Below are positions 1 to 6,347 of a stretch of DNA of 13,136 nucleotides, one piece after another. Within the stretch, counting starts at the first letter, position 1, and each line of letters begins with the position of its first letter. A program made the translations under genes and the position numbers. The notes under the pieces are model-generated. The model was given only the letters and a program-made list of their open reading frames with translations, ran no database searches and had not been told where the DNA came from. Source of the DNA: an uncultured delta proteobacterium (GTDB lineage: Bacteria; Desulfobacterota; Syntrophorhabdia; Syntrophorhabdales; Syntrophorhabdaceae); contig CAIQJW010000208.1 in the NCBI GenBank assembly GCA_903872255.1, positions 1 through 13,136 of the forward strand, read 5' to 3'.

Positions 1-2
1 AT

Positions 3-695
3 ACCTCACAGTGGAAAGACTTCGATTTTGGAGGTGGAAAATTCTATATAAGTTTTTATTTAAATCCTTCGGATCCGGATAATATTGAAACGAATAAAGT
101 GTTATATTCGGTCGGGGTATTTAATAATGCACAAAGGATTGTCGTACTACGCAATTTCCTGACGTATGCCAGTCCAACATCATCAGCGGGATTGGATAAA
201 TTGAATTTAGTGCCTAATTTGCAACCATATATCTCAGGCCCAGATATGTCGAACCTTAAATATGTGGTGATTCCCATTATTAATGTCAGCGGTAACGATA
301 TCATAGTAACATCAATGCAATTTGAAGTTGATCTGATTAATGTTTCACGAGTGCAATTTACCGACCTATACGCAGGATCGACAAACAGTTATGATGGCAC
401 AAATATTTACCATTACTCCTCTGGTTTATATTCGCCGATTTGTTCCAGCAATCCCGCTCTTCCAAATGAATTGCCCTGCGCGCAGGGGGGTTCTTATATT
501 GAGATACCTGACGTCCCTTGGCCAAATTCTGGGTCGAGTATGACCAGTCCTTTACCTTCCATAGCGATTCCAAAATCAGGAGTTCGGTGGTTTTCAATCC
601 GTTTCAATGAATCAGGATCAAATTTGTTTGGCACATACACGGTCAGGTTCAATTATTCCGGCGGAAGCTCGACTGTAAATTTCATTTTAGGTTAA
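3..695 (+). CDS. Unrecognised, probably exported protein (C-terminal part; 5' end outside window)
   Basis: The reading frame is open from the left edge (frame starting at base 3), so the true start lies outside the window. A GTG at 99 is an internal codon rather than a convincing start, because the frame upstream of it encodes a similar Gly/Phe/Tyr/Asn-rich sequence and no ribosome binding site is visible. About 230 residues are seen. They are rich in Ser, Asn, Gly, Tyr and Ile, with alternating hydrophobic residues that suggest beta structure. Two cysteines lie near the middle (PICSS and LPCAQ, 15 residues apart) and could form a disulfide. The chain ends in a short strand, VNFILG. There is no membrane segment in the visible part. 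Composition fits a secreted, cell-surface or pilus-associated protein, but I recognise no family and assign no function. The gene is AT-rich compared with the pilus operon. No strong terminator follows it. Confidence 0.6.
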   Translation, partial: TSQWKDFDFGGGKFYISFYLNPSDPDNIETNKVLYSVGVFNNAQRIVVLRNFLTYASPTSSAGLDKLNLVPNLQPYISGPDMSNLKYVVIPIINVSGNDIIVTSMQFEVDLINVSRVQFTDLYAGSTNSYDGTNIYHYSSGLYSPICSSNPALPNELPCAQGGSYIEIPDVPWPNSGSSMTSPLPSIAIPKSGVRWFSIRFNESGSNLFGTYTVRFNYSGGSSTVNFILG

Positions 696-857
696 ACATA
701 ATTTTGCATTAATATAAAAAACAGGACTTTTTACCCCCATAGAATCTCCGCAATTATCTTCTTTTTAAAGTTCCTTTTAGATTCTCCGGTGGACCCTCGC
801 AAGGGAGGCAATATCGATAGCAGAAGTAGAAATGAAACTTCCCTGTCGCACTATTTA

Positions 858-886
858 TTGACAAAAATAAAAACGTACTGTAATAT
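858..886 (+). promoter_or_regulatory. Sigma-70 promoter of the toxin-antitoxin operon
   Basis: TTGACA (858-863, perfect -35) is followed by a 17-bp spacer and TAATAT (881-886, 4 of 6 for -10). Transcription would start near 893, about 30 nt before the antitoxin ATG at 923. The surrounding DNA is strongly AT-rich. The -10 hexamer lies inside the dyad described next, which is what an autorepressed toxin-antitoxin promoter should look like. Confidence 0.75.
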
Positions 887-902
887 GTACGTTATAAAGT
901 AC
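872..902 (+). promoter_or_regulatory. Candidate antitoxin operator: three GTAC cores at 12-bp spacing
   Basis: GTAC occurs at 875-878, 887-890 and 899-902, each exactly 12 bp from the next. The first two are the ends of a perfect 7-bp inverted repeat, AACGTAC (872-878) and GTACGTT (887-893), that straddles the -10 hexamer. The operator known for YefM-YoeB has TGTACA-core palindromes 12 bp apart centre to centre, so this geometry fits a Phd/YefM-type antitoxin binding as stacked dimers. The match to that system is from established knowledge; binding here is inferred. Confidence 0.6.
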
Positions 903-922
903 TTTAAGCTGAAGAGGTGCAT

Positions 923-1195
923 ATGCAGACATTACCCATGATGGAGGCGAGGAGAAAGTTGACGTCACTCCCTGAAGAACTGGAAGGCCGTGTCGAAGAT
1001 AATGCGATAGCTGTTACCCGTAGGGGAAAACCTGTGCTTGCTATAATGACATGGGAGCTCTTTGAGGCGATCTACGAGACACTGGAGATAATGGGCGACG
1101 AAGGGCTGATGAGGTCCTTGCGGCAGGGCATTAAGGAGGTGAGGGAAGGAAAGACGGTCTCCTGGGAAACTGCCAAGGAAGGGCTTGAAGGTTGA
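923..1195 (+). CDS. Type II antitoxin, Phd/YefM family
   Basis: A 90-residue protein with the features of Phd/YefM antitoxins. The N-terminal DNA-binding fold includes the segment AVTRRGKPVLAIMTWELFEA (residues about 32-51). A helical, charged C-terminus follows, which in this family wraps around and neutralises the toxin. I chose the ATG at 923 over the GTG at 917 because GAAGAGG (911-917) sits 5 bp before the ATG as a ribosome binding site and would overlap the GTG. The stop overlaps the toxin start by four bases, so the pair is translationally coupled, antitoxin first, as is usual. The antitoxin, alone or with the toxin, probably represses the promoter at 858-886 through the GTAC repeats. 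Family assignment is firm; the exact subfamily is not. Confidence 0.85.
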   Translation: MQTLPMMEARRKLTSLPEELEGRVEDNAIAVTRRGKPVLAIMTWELFEAIYETLEIMGDEGLMRSLRQGIKEVREGKTVSWETAKEGLEG

Positions 1196-1524
1196 AGCAC
1201 GGGATTGAGATCACCCCCACAGCCCTTGATATGCTTAAAGGGATAAAGGACCGGCGTATTACCCGGCAGATAGTTGAGAGGATTGACCGCCTTGAGGACG
1301 ACCCCGAAGGGCAGGGCAAGCCATTGCTAGGGGAATTGAGCGGATATCGCAGCGTGCGGGCGGCGGGCCGGCGTTTTCGCGTTATTTTTAAGGTCGAGGA
1401 TAAAACCGTTATCGTTATCATCATCGCCGTCGGCCTGCGAAAGGAAGGAGATAAAAAGGACATCTACAGGCTGGCCCGGAAGATGATCCAGCTCAACCTC
1501 GTAGAGCCATTTTTGGACACATAA
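1192..1524 (+). CDS. Type II toxin, RelE/ParE superfamily
   Basis: A 110-residue basic protein. The core segment from GYRSVRAAGRRFRVIFKVED through the following strands and the LRKEGDKKDIYRLARK tail is typical of RelE/ParE toxins, which are either ribosome-dependent mRNA endonucleases or gyrase poisons. It starts with TTG in the four-base overlap TTGA with the antitoxin stop, with an AAGGAAGG ribosome binding site at 1175-1182. The rare start codon would keep toxin output below antitoxin output. The arginine cluster R-S-V-R-x-x-G-R-R-F-R in the central sheet is where RelE-type toxins place RNA-contacting residues. I cannot tell mRNA cleavage from gyrase inhibition by sequence alone. Being next to a Phd/YefM antitoxin favours the RelE/YoeB-like side. 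No terminator is obvious after the stop. Confidence 0.85.
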   Translation: MKHGIEITPTALDMLKGIKDRRITRQIVERIDRLEDDPEGQGKPLLGELSGYRSVRAAGRRFRVIFKVEDKTVIVIIIAVGLRKEGDKKDIYRLARKMIQLNLVEPFLDT

Positions 1525-1662
1525 GAACGAGAACGGCGAGAACATCTTTGCAGACCGGAATTTTCCAGCATCAGCACCATGATACGAGACTGTGTCGCAA
1601 TTATTTTCTTTCGGCTGGATACGCGCAAAATGCCGGGATAAGTCTCTCCTCCCCTCCGTCCC

Positions 1663-1708
1663 GCCCCCCCCACCGCCGTCACCCCGCCCCCCCCACCGCC
1701 GTCACCCC
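1663..1708. repeat. Two perfect tandem copies of a 23-bp C-rich unit
   Basis: Bases 1663-1685 and 1686-1708 are identical. Each is G, eight C residues, then ACCGCCGTCACCCC. The second copy runs into the left arm of the internal hairpin, so the GTCACCCC at the arm's outer end has been duplicated together with the C8 run. The two C8 tracts make the unit prone to replication slippage, and copy number may vary between strains. Confidence 0.85.
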
Positions 1709-1814
1709 GGGCTTGACCCGGGATCCAAGGTTTTGTTTTTATTATTGGTTTTAAGGTTTTCAAAGGGTTCAAGAAGAAAAACCTTGGATCCCGGCTCGGA
1801 GGCCGGGATGACGG
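1699..1814. repeat. Large imperfect inverted repeat (hairpin) inside the mobile element
   Basis: The left arm (1699-1735, CCGTCACCCCGGGC through GGATCCAAGGTTTT) pairs with the right arm (1777-1814, AAAACCTTGGATCCCGG through CCGGGATGACGG) with few mismatches around a 41-nt AT-rich loop. Each arm also contains its own short palindrome (CCCGGG-CTTGA-type spacer-CCCGGG on the left, CCCGGC/GGCCGGG on the right). From memory, CGTCATCCCGG...CCGGGATC-type palindromes are common dispersed repeats in many proteobacterial genomes. If transcribed it would form a long hairpin and could end transcription or protect the 3' end of the toxin mRNA. Confidence 0.8.
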
Positions 1815-1916
1815 GCGTTGGGGGATTGCGACACAGCCTCGATACAGCCGGGATGCCGGTTTTAAGGGTGTTGAAGCCGTCTGGCCCATGGTTAACATTT
1901 CCCCGCCATTTTCCTG

Positions 1917-1945
1917 TTGACTTATTTTCATCAAAACAATATAAA
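1917..1945 (+). promoter_or_regulatory. Sigma-70 promoter of the pilus assembly operon
   Basis: TTGACT (1917-1922, 5 of 6) and TATAAA (1940-1945, 5 of 6) are separated by exactly 17 bp in AT-rich DNA. This is the best promoter between the mobile element and the first pilus gene. A start near 1952 would give a leader of about 150 nt. A second, weaker candidate has TTGACT at 2032-2037 with GTTAAT 17 bp later. TGTTGACT occurs in both (1915-1922 and 2030-2037). Confidence 0.65.
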
Positions 1946-2101
1946 AGTACTTGTAACTATGGGAATTATAGTAAGATATGGTTAACCATTAACCTGCAAC
2001 ATTGGAGTATGTTTGCAATTCTTTGATATTGTTGACTATTGTGAGATTATGTTTGTTAATTTGGCATTTCCGGCATTGCCGCATACGCCATTTGGCACGG
2101 G
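1946..2101 (+). other. Leader region of the pilus operon, no gene seen
   Basis: This stretch lies between the likely transcription start and the first pilus gene. It contains a 10-bp palindrome, TGGTTAACCA (1979-1988), related to ATGGTTAAC at 1888-1896 upstream of the promoter. It also has an exact 8-bp direct repeat, ATTTGGCA, at 2059-2066 and 2090-2097, and a short hairpin CGGC-ATT-GCCG at 2071-2081. I recognise no riboswitch or known RNA element. The paired GTTAAC sites flank the promoter and could bind a regulator, but this is speculative. Confidence 0.35.
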
Positions 2102-3724
2102 GTGAATTTGGATATCCTCGGTATTGACATAGGAACAGTCAGCGTCAAATATGTCAGGTGCAAAGGCACCACGGGCAACAGCATTATCTCGTCCCAGGGT
2201 GATTACCCGTATAAAGGTGATTTCGATGACCTCAAATTGATCATCGAAGATATCCGGATAAAGGAGGGCATCGACTGCGAAGTTGCCGTCGGCATATCAT
2301 CCTCGGATATCCTCAAGAAGACCTTTACCATCCCGATCTTGCCGAGAAAAGAGCAGAGGGACGCCCTCAACTGGACGGCAGCCAAAGCCCTATCTATTTC
2401 TCTCGACGATATGGCATACGAGCATTTGATGCTCGGGCGGGTCGAAGAAAAAGGGGTCATGAAGGACGAGGTCCTTTTTGTCGGGGCGCAGAAAGGGTAC
2501 ATCGACCGCGTCCGCTCGGTTTTTCAACACGCGGGTTTTCTGGAGCTGATCCTCATCACGGATATCGCATTTGCCTATATCTATGCCTTGGGAGAAATAG
2601 GCGAGCGTTCGGTTGCCGTCATTGACATGGGGGGCAAACGCACGGGGCTCTACATTGCCAGCGGCCGTAGGCTCATGTTCGCCCGCGAGATACTCACGGC
2701 ATCGGAGAGTTTCTCGGATGCCTTGATGAGCGGGCCCGGGCTTTCCTTCAATGAAGCCGAGCAGGTTAAGAAGGAGAGAGGGTTCGATGAGGGGTTGACG
2801 GAGATCCTGAAAATTCCTTTCGAACGCCTGGCCGGCGAGATACAGAGGACGTTCAGCGTCTACAACCAGCATTACCCCGATAAGGCCGTGACCCAGGTCT
2901 ACGTGACGGGAAGGGGCGCCAAGATACCAAAGCTTTTTGAGAAGCTCCAGGAAACGCTGGTCGAGGAGGTCGATCATCTTGACACTCTTCACGCCATAGA
3001 GGATAAATATATCCCTTCACAGGCATTGTGTATGAATGTCGATGTCCTGCCGAATCTTTTGCCCGAAGGTGCGAAGCGCAGGGAGACGGGTAAATTAATC
3101 AGAAAGTTTACAATGTTTGGAACTGTTGCCATTGCCGCAATCCTTGTCCTTGTTTCAATTGGGATGTGGCGGTCTGCCCAGAATTTCGACTTGCGTCTCA
3201 AAGCCGAACAAATAAACCTGGATAATATTAAGAAAGGAATGGCCGCACTGGGTATCAGGACGATCGCTGCCATCGATCCCGGAGATATCAGTTTTATACG
3301 CAGCGAGATCAAGAAGAAAGATGTGACCTTTATAACGTTATTGAAATATCTTTCATCACGTACCCCCAAAGATGTTTATTTGAAATCGATAGAGTTTGGC
3401 GGTGAATTCCCGGTGGATCTGGCTGCGTTATCGCCGGAGGCGAAAAAACTGCAAGGCCAGCAGGCGGCCCCTGAGGCTTCTCCAAAACCGGGTGCGGCCC
3501 AGATCCAGAAAATTCCGGATAATGAATATCCCGTTGTCCTTAAAGGCTACGTCTTAGGTGAATCTGATGCGCTCGAACTGTCGCTCTTCAATTTTATACT
3601 GGCATTAAAGGATTCTACGTTTATCAGGCAGATCGATATTATTAACAAGGAGAACAAAACATTACGCGGAAAGCAGGTCCTGGAGTTTTCCCTTACCGCA
3701 AGGTGTGTGAAGCATGAACTATAA
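2102..3724 (+). CDS. PilM-PilN fusion, GspL/MshI-like pilus assembly protein
   Basis: A 540-residue inner-membrane platform protein. Residues 1 to about 310 are a cytoplasmic actin-like PilM domain. It has phosphate-loop motifs ILGIDIGTVSVKYV near the N-terminus, VAVIDMGGKRTGLYIASG in the middle and VYVTGRGAKIPKLFE near its end. A membrane helix follows at about 336-358 (FGTVAIAAILVLVSIGMW). The rest is periplasmic, with a predicted coiled coil and a PilN-like ferredoxin fold broken by a Pro/Ala/Gln-rich insert. The motif NLLP (318-321), just before the membrane helix, corresponds to the conserved INLLP peptide by which separate PilN proteins bind PilM. GspL and MshI have the same architecture. 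In this family the protein links the assembly ATPase to the periplasmic ring. The start is GTG at 2102; TTG at 2108 with GGGG just upstream is an alternative. It opens the operon and overlaps the next gene by 11 bp. Confidence 0.85.
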   Translation: MNLDILGIDIGTVSVKYVRCKGTTGNSIISSQGDYPYKGDFDDLKLIIEDIRIKEGIDCEVAVGISSSDILKKTFTIPILPRKEQRDALNWTAAKALSISLDDMAYEHLMLGRVEEKGVMKDEVLFVGAQKGYIDRVRSVFQHAGFLELILITDIAFAYIYALGEIGERSVAVIDMGGKRTGLYIASGRRLMFAREILTASESFSDALMSGPGLSFNEAEQVKKERGFDEGLTEILKIPFERLAGEIQRTFSVYNQHYPDKAVTQVYVTGRGAKIPKLFEKLQETLVEEVDHLDTLHAIEDKYIPSQALCMNVDVLPNLLPEGAKRRETGKLIRKFTMFGTVAIAAILVLVSIGMWRSAQNFDLRLKAEQINLDNIKKGMAALGIRTIAAIDPGDISFIRSEIKKKDVTFITLLKYLSSRTPKDVYLKSIEFGGEFPVDLAALSPEAKKLQGQQAAPEASPKPGAAQIQKIPDNEYPVVLKGYVLGESDALELSLFNFILALKDSTFIRQIDIINKENKTLRGKQVLEFSLTARCVKHEL

Positions 3725-4268
3725 AAAACTCGCAGTATGGTTCGGCATACCCCTCGCAATGATCATAGTGTGGGTCTTCGCCGTGTATCTGCCTATAAAT
3801 GCGGGGGCAAACAAGAAACAGAATACGATCAACGCGATCCTTAAGGAGCGCAAGGACATCGAAACGAACGTTATGTCCATGTCCCGGGAGATACAGACCC
3901 AGGAAGGCCTCAAGAAGTCATACAATGACTTTTTGGACCAGACGCCAAGCATCGATAAAATGCCGGGGTTCATGGGCGCCCTGGTACGGGACGCCAGGTC
4001 GAAGGGCATGGCAGTTGAAAATCTTAACGGGCATTACAATTCGATGGATACGGCCCGCAAAGGCATCGTTAACCCCGTTTTTGAAATGGGCCTTAAAGGG
4101 GGGTTTCTCGACATGGGGAAATACCTGGAAGAGATATCTCAAAAGACAGCATTCAAAGGCGTCCAGAAGGCGCGGATAGCCTACGACGATAAGGATAATG
4201 CGGTATTGGCGGGCAGGTTCGTTATAGAGTTCAAGGCACTCAAGGGGAGACCAGGTGAAGGTAAGTAA
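3714..4268 (+). CDS. PilO/GspM/MshJ-like inner-membrane assembly protein
   Basis: A 184-residue bitopic protein with a short cytoplasmic tail, one membrane helix at about residues 9-28 (FGIPLAMIIVWVFAVYLPIN), a coiled-coil segment at about 35-70, and a periplasmic alpha/beta domain (about 85-175) with the layout of PilO-type ferredoxin folds. PilO proteins pair with PilN in the periplasm and set the spacing between platform and secretin. Sequence conservation in this family is low, so the assignment rests on size, topology and position directly after the PilM-PilN fusion and before the PilP-like gene. The ATG at 3714 lies within the end of the upstream gene, implying coupled translation. Confidence 0.8.
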   Translation: MNYKKLAVWFGIPLAMIIVWVFAVYLPINAGANKKQNTINAILKERKDIETNVMSMSREIQTQEGLKKSYNDFLDQTPSIDKMPGFMGALVRDARSKGMAVENLNGHYNSMDTARKGIVNPVFEMGLKGGFLDMGKYLEEISQKTAFKGVQKARIAYDDKDNAVLAGRFVIEFKALKGRPGEGK

Positions 4269-4878
4269 ACCGGTTCTTATCTTTGGTATCGTGATCCTGC
4301 TCATAGCAGTATACGTGCATTTTTTTACAGGCAAGAAAAAGCCGCAAGGTCCCGTTCCTCCTGCGGTTCAGGCACAGGGACAACCCGCGGGCCAAACGGG
4401 CGCACCGGCAAAACCCGGTGAGGCCCCAAAGACGAGTGCACCTCAACAACAGGCCCAGGCGCCGGCATCTCAACAGGCAAGCCCGCAAAATCCGGCAAAG
4501 CCGGGGGATGCATTGCCGCAAGAGCCTCAGCCAAAACCCCAATTTGACAAGATCAATGTCAGTTGGGGCTCTGATCCTTTTGCTCTTCCGGTGTTCAAGG
4601 AGAAAAGAAAGAAAGATGCGGGTTCGGCAGTAAGGCTCGTTGCTATCCTTGAAAAAGGAGGAGACCGCGTGGCGGTTATAGATAAGGACGTGGTAAAAAA
4701 AGGCGATCTTATCGGCAACGAAAAAGTGATCGAGATCGGTAAAGACAGGGTCGTTTTGACCCGCGGCGGTATAAAAAGGACGCTGGTCCTCGCCGATCCC
4801 GATACCATGACGCAAGGATCAACACCAGTCAAAGAGGAAGCATCCACAAAAGAAAAATCCACGGAGAGGGCCAAATGA
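4255..4878 (+). CDS. PilP/GspC/MshK-like protein
   Basis: A 207-residue protein with a membrane helix at residues 6-23, then a long low-complexity linker (about 27-95) of Pro, Gln and Ala. A conserved WGSDPFALPVF stretch follows, resembling the DPF motif at the start of PilP and GspC homology domains. A small beta-domain comes next (about 118-175: VRLVAILEKGGDRVAVIDKD, then KKGDLIGNEKVIEIGKDRVVL and KRTLVL). In these families this domain binds the N-terminal domains of the secretin and ties it to the inner-membrane platform. Translation starts at GTG 4255, overlapping the previous gene by 14 bp, with GGGGAG a few bases upstream. It is bitopic like GspC, whereas classical PilP is a lipoprotein. 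The tail after residue 180 is charged and probably disordered. Confidence 0.8.
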   Translation: MKVSKPVLIFGIVILLIAVYVHFFTGKKKPQGPVPPAVQAQGQPAGQTGAPAKPGEAPKTSAPQQQAQAPASQQASPQNPAKPGDALPQEPQPKPQFDKINVSWGSDPFALPVFKEKRKKDAGSAVRLVAILEKGGDRVAVIDKDVVKKGDLIGNEKVIEIGKDRVVLTRGGIKRTLVLADPDTMTQGSTPVKEEASTKEKSTERAK

Positions 4879-6347
4879 AAATACGATGGATCCCTTTAAT
4901 ACTTCTGTGTTTCCTGCTTTCATGCGCAAGCCCCCAACAGGCGCCTGATGCGAAGACGCAGGTAAAGCCGCCCGACATACCGAGTCCGGTCTCTTATCAG
5001 GCCGACAAAGAGCAGAAGGCGGTCGCGAAACAGGCGGAGGACCTTTATTCGTTTTCTCTAAGGGAGGCTGACGTCAAGGATATCCTGCGGGCAATTGCCA
5101 GGCAGACGGATTATAATGTTGTGATCGAACCCGACGTCAAAGGCTTTACCACCGTTGACCTGAAAGAGGTCGCTCTCCCCAAGGCGCTAGAGTATATTCT
5201 TGAACCGTTGAACTATACCTTCAAGATCGAAGACAGGACGGTATATGTCTCGAAGCCCAAATTGGAGATGAAGGTATTCCAGCTGAACTACATCGCATTA
5301 AGGAAGAAGGGGACGAGCACGGTATCGTGGAAGAGCGGCGGGCAGACGACGTCGACCGGCGGCGGCGGCGGCGGCGGCGGATCGAGCACCGCGCAGGACA
5401 AAGCATTTGAAATAATCAGCGAAACAGACTCGAATATGTGGAAGGTTCTGGAAGACAAGCTGAAGGATATATTGTCTCCCGAGGGTAAATACATAGTCGA
5501 CAGGCAGGCGTTCGCGATCTTCGTGACGGACTATCCGAAAAACTTAAAGCGCGTCGGGCAGATCGTTGACTCCATCGAAGGTGTTGCTCACAGGCAGATC
5601 GTGATAGAGGCGAAGATAGTCGATGTCATTCTCAGCGATGCGTTTAAAGCGGGGATAAACTGGCAGCTGGTAAACGCGAGGATTGGTCAGTTTGCCAGGA
5701 TCAGCGGGCAACAGTACTTACCGGCACAAACGGTGGCTGCTACCTCGCAATTTTTTCGGTTTTTTGTGGGCTCCCCCGAGTCAGGGGACCTCAATATTAC
5801 GAACACGTATATCGACCTGCTAAAGACGCAAGGTGAAACCAGGATCCTTTCGAATCCGAAGATACAGACGATCAACAACCAACGGGCCGTTATCAAGGAT
5901 ACGACGCAGCTGGTATATTTTGACAGTCAGCAGAGCGGTGCCGGCAGTACAGCGATTGCGACGTACACCACGCAATTCGTAAACATAGGGATCATTCTCG
6001 ATGTGACACCTCAGATAGATGACAGAGGCAACATTGTTCTTGCCATACATCCTGCCCATTCAATACTGGAAAGGTACGAGCCCTCACCGGCTAACCCCAC
6101 GGGAAACGGGGTGCCCGTCATAAGCACGAGAGAGACCGACACGGTGGTACGGGTAAAAGACGGGGAAACGGTGATAATCGCCGGGCTTATATATGAAAAC
6201 AGGGTCAATGGAGATCGAGGATTGCCCGGTTTGATGTCCATGCCGTTGCTGGGCGCGCTCTTCAAGGTGAAGGAAGAGAGTAATACCCGAAGGGAACTCG
6301 TAGTTTTCCTGACGCCGAGGATCGTATACGACCAGGATAAGCGATGA
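4875..6347 (+). CDS. mshL: MshL-type secretin, outer-membrane lipoprotein
   Basis: A 490-residue pore-forming secretin. The N-terminus is a lipoprotein signal with lipobox LLSC and lipidated Cys17. Residues about 55-130 form an STN/N0 domain (FSLREADVKDILRAIARQTD). Next is the stretch typical of MshL, with VFQLNYIALRKKGTSTVSW and a glycine loop. An N1-like domain follows, then the secretin beta-barrel domain from about 240 (RQIVIEAKIVDVILSDAFKAGINW) to the end. The C-terminal signature is complete: VPVISTRETDTVVRVKDGETVIIAGLI, then LPGLMSMPLLGALFK and ELVVFLTPRIV. It would form the outer-membrane exit channel for the pilus. The length suits MshL, which is shorter than PilQ or GspD. The ATG lies in an ATGA overlap with the preceding gene. 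The MshL rather than PilQ/GspD call rests on the N-terminal region and gene order. Confidence 0.88.
   Translation: MKIRWIPLILLCFLLSCASPQQAPDAKTQVKPPDIPSPVSYQADKEQKAVAKQAEDLYSFSLREADVKDILRAIARQTDYNVVIEPDVKGFTTVDLKEVALPKALEYILEPLNYTFKIEDRTVYVSKPKLEMKVFQLNYIALRKKGTSTVSWKSGGQTTSTGGGGGGGGSSTAQDKAFEIISETDSNMWKVLEDKLKDILSPEGKYIVDRQAFAIFVTDYPKNLKRVGQIVDSIEGVAHRQIVIEAKIVDVILSDAFKAGINWQLVNARIGQFARISGQQYLPAQTVAATSQFFRFFVGSPESGDLNITNTYIDLLKTQGETRILSNPKIQTINNQRAVIKDTTQLVYFDSQQSGAGSTAIATYTTQFVNIGIILDVTPQIDDRGNIVLAIHPAHSILERYEPSPANPTGNGVPVISTRETDTVVRVKDGETVIIAGLIYENRVNGDRGLPGLMSMPLLGALFKVKEESNTRRELVVFLTPRIVYDQDKR
5358..5381 (+). repeat. (GGC)7-GGA trinucleotide repeat coding an eight-glycine loop
   Basis: Seven consecutive GGC codons followed by GGA encode eight glycines in the secretin, between TST and SST, in the loop between the first two periplasmic domains. 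Changes in copy number would keep the frame and alter only loop length. Confidence 0.9.

Larger units (their letters stand above)
1586..1840. mobile_element. 255-bp MITE-like element with 16-bp terminal inverted repeats and 5-bp target duplication
   Basis: The left end GAGACTGTGTCGCAAT (1586-1601) and the right end ATTGCGACACAGCCTC (1825-1840) are inverted repeats matching at 15 of 16 positions. Immediately outside lies the same 5-bp sequence in direct orientation, GATAC at 1581-1585 and GATAC at 1841-1845, as expected for a target-site duplication. The interior encodes no transposase. It contains a tandem 23-bp repeat and a large GC-rich hairpin (listed separately). Open frames through it look like artefacts of low-complexity DNA. 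It sits between the toxin gene and the pilus-operon promoter and interrupts neither. The parent insertion-sequence family is not identified; the 5-bp duplication and the GAG...GTGTCGC ends are the clues for a search. Confidence 0.75.

Noticed and set aside
740..788. Near-repeat TAGAATCTCCG / TAGATTCTCCG between the first gene and the toxin-antitoxin operon
   Set aside because: Only 11 bp with one mismatch in AT-rich DNA. No symmetry or spacing suggests function. No convincing terminator hairpin was found there either.
1663..1708. CRISPR-like direct repeats
   Set aside because: There are only two copies, directly abutting with no spacer, C-rich, and no cas genes are nearby.
1464..2026. Long open frames on both strands through the mobile element (about 144 and 156 codons)
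   Set aside because: They run through C-rich tandem repeats and a palindrome, translate to low-complexity Pro/Arg/Gly sequence, lack ribosome binding sites and overlap the toxin gene or the pilus promoter.
2063..2080. Possible sigma-54 promoter before the pilus operon (TTGGCA...TTGCC)
   Set aside because: The GG and GC elements are 13 bp apart instead of the required 10, and a good sigma-70 promoter exists upstream.
2390..2992. 200-codon open frame on the minus strand inside the PilM-N gene
   Set aside because: It is antisense to a gene with clear family motifs, and its translation shows no recognisable domain.
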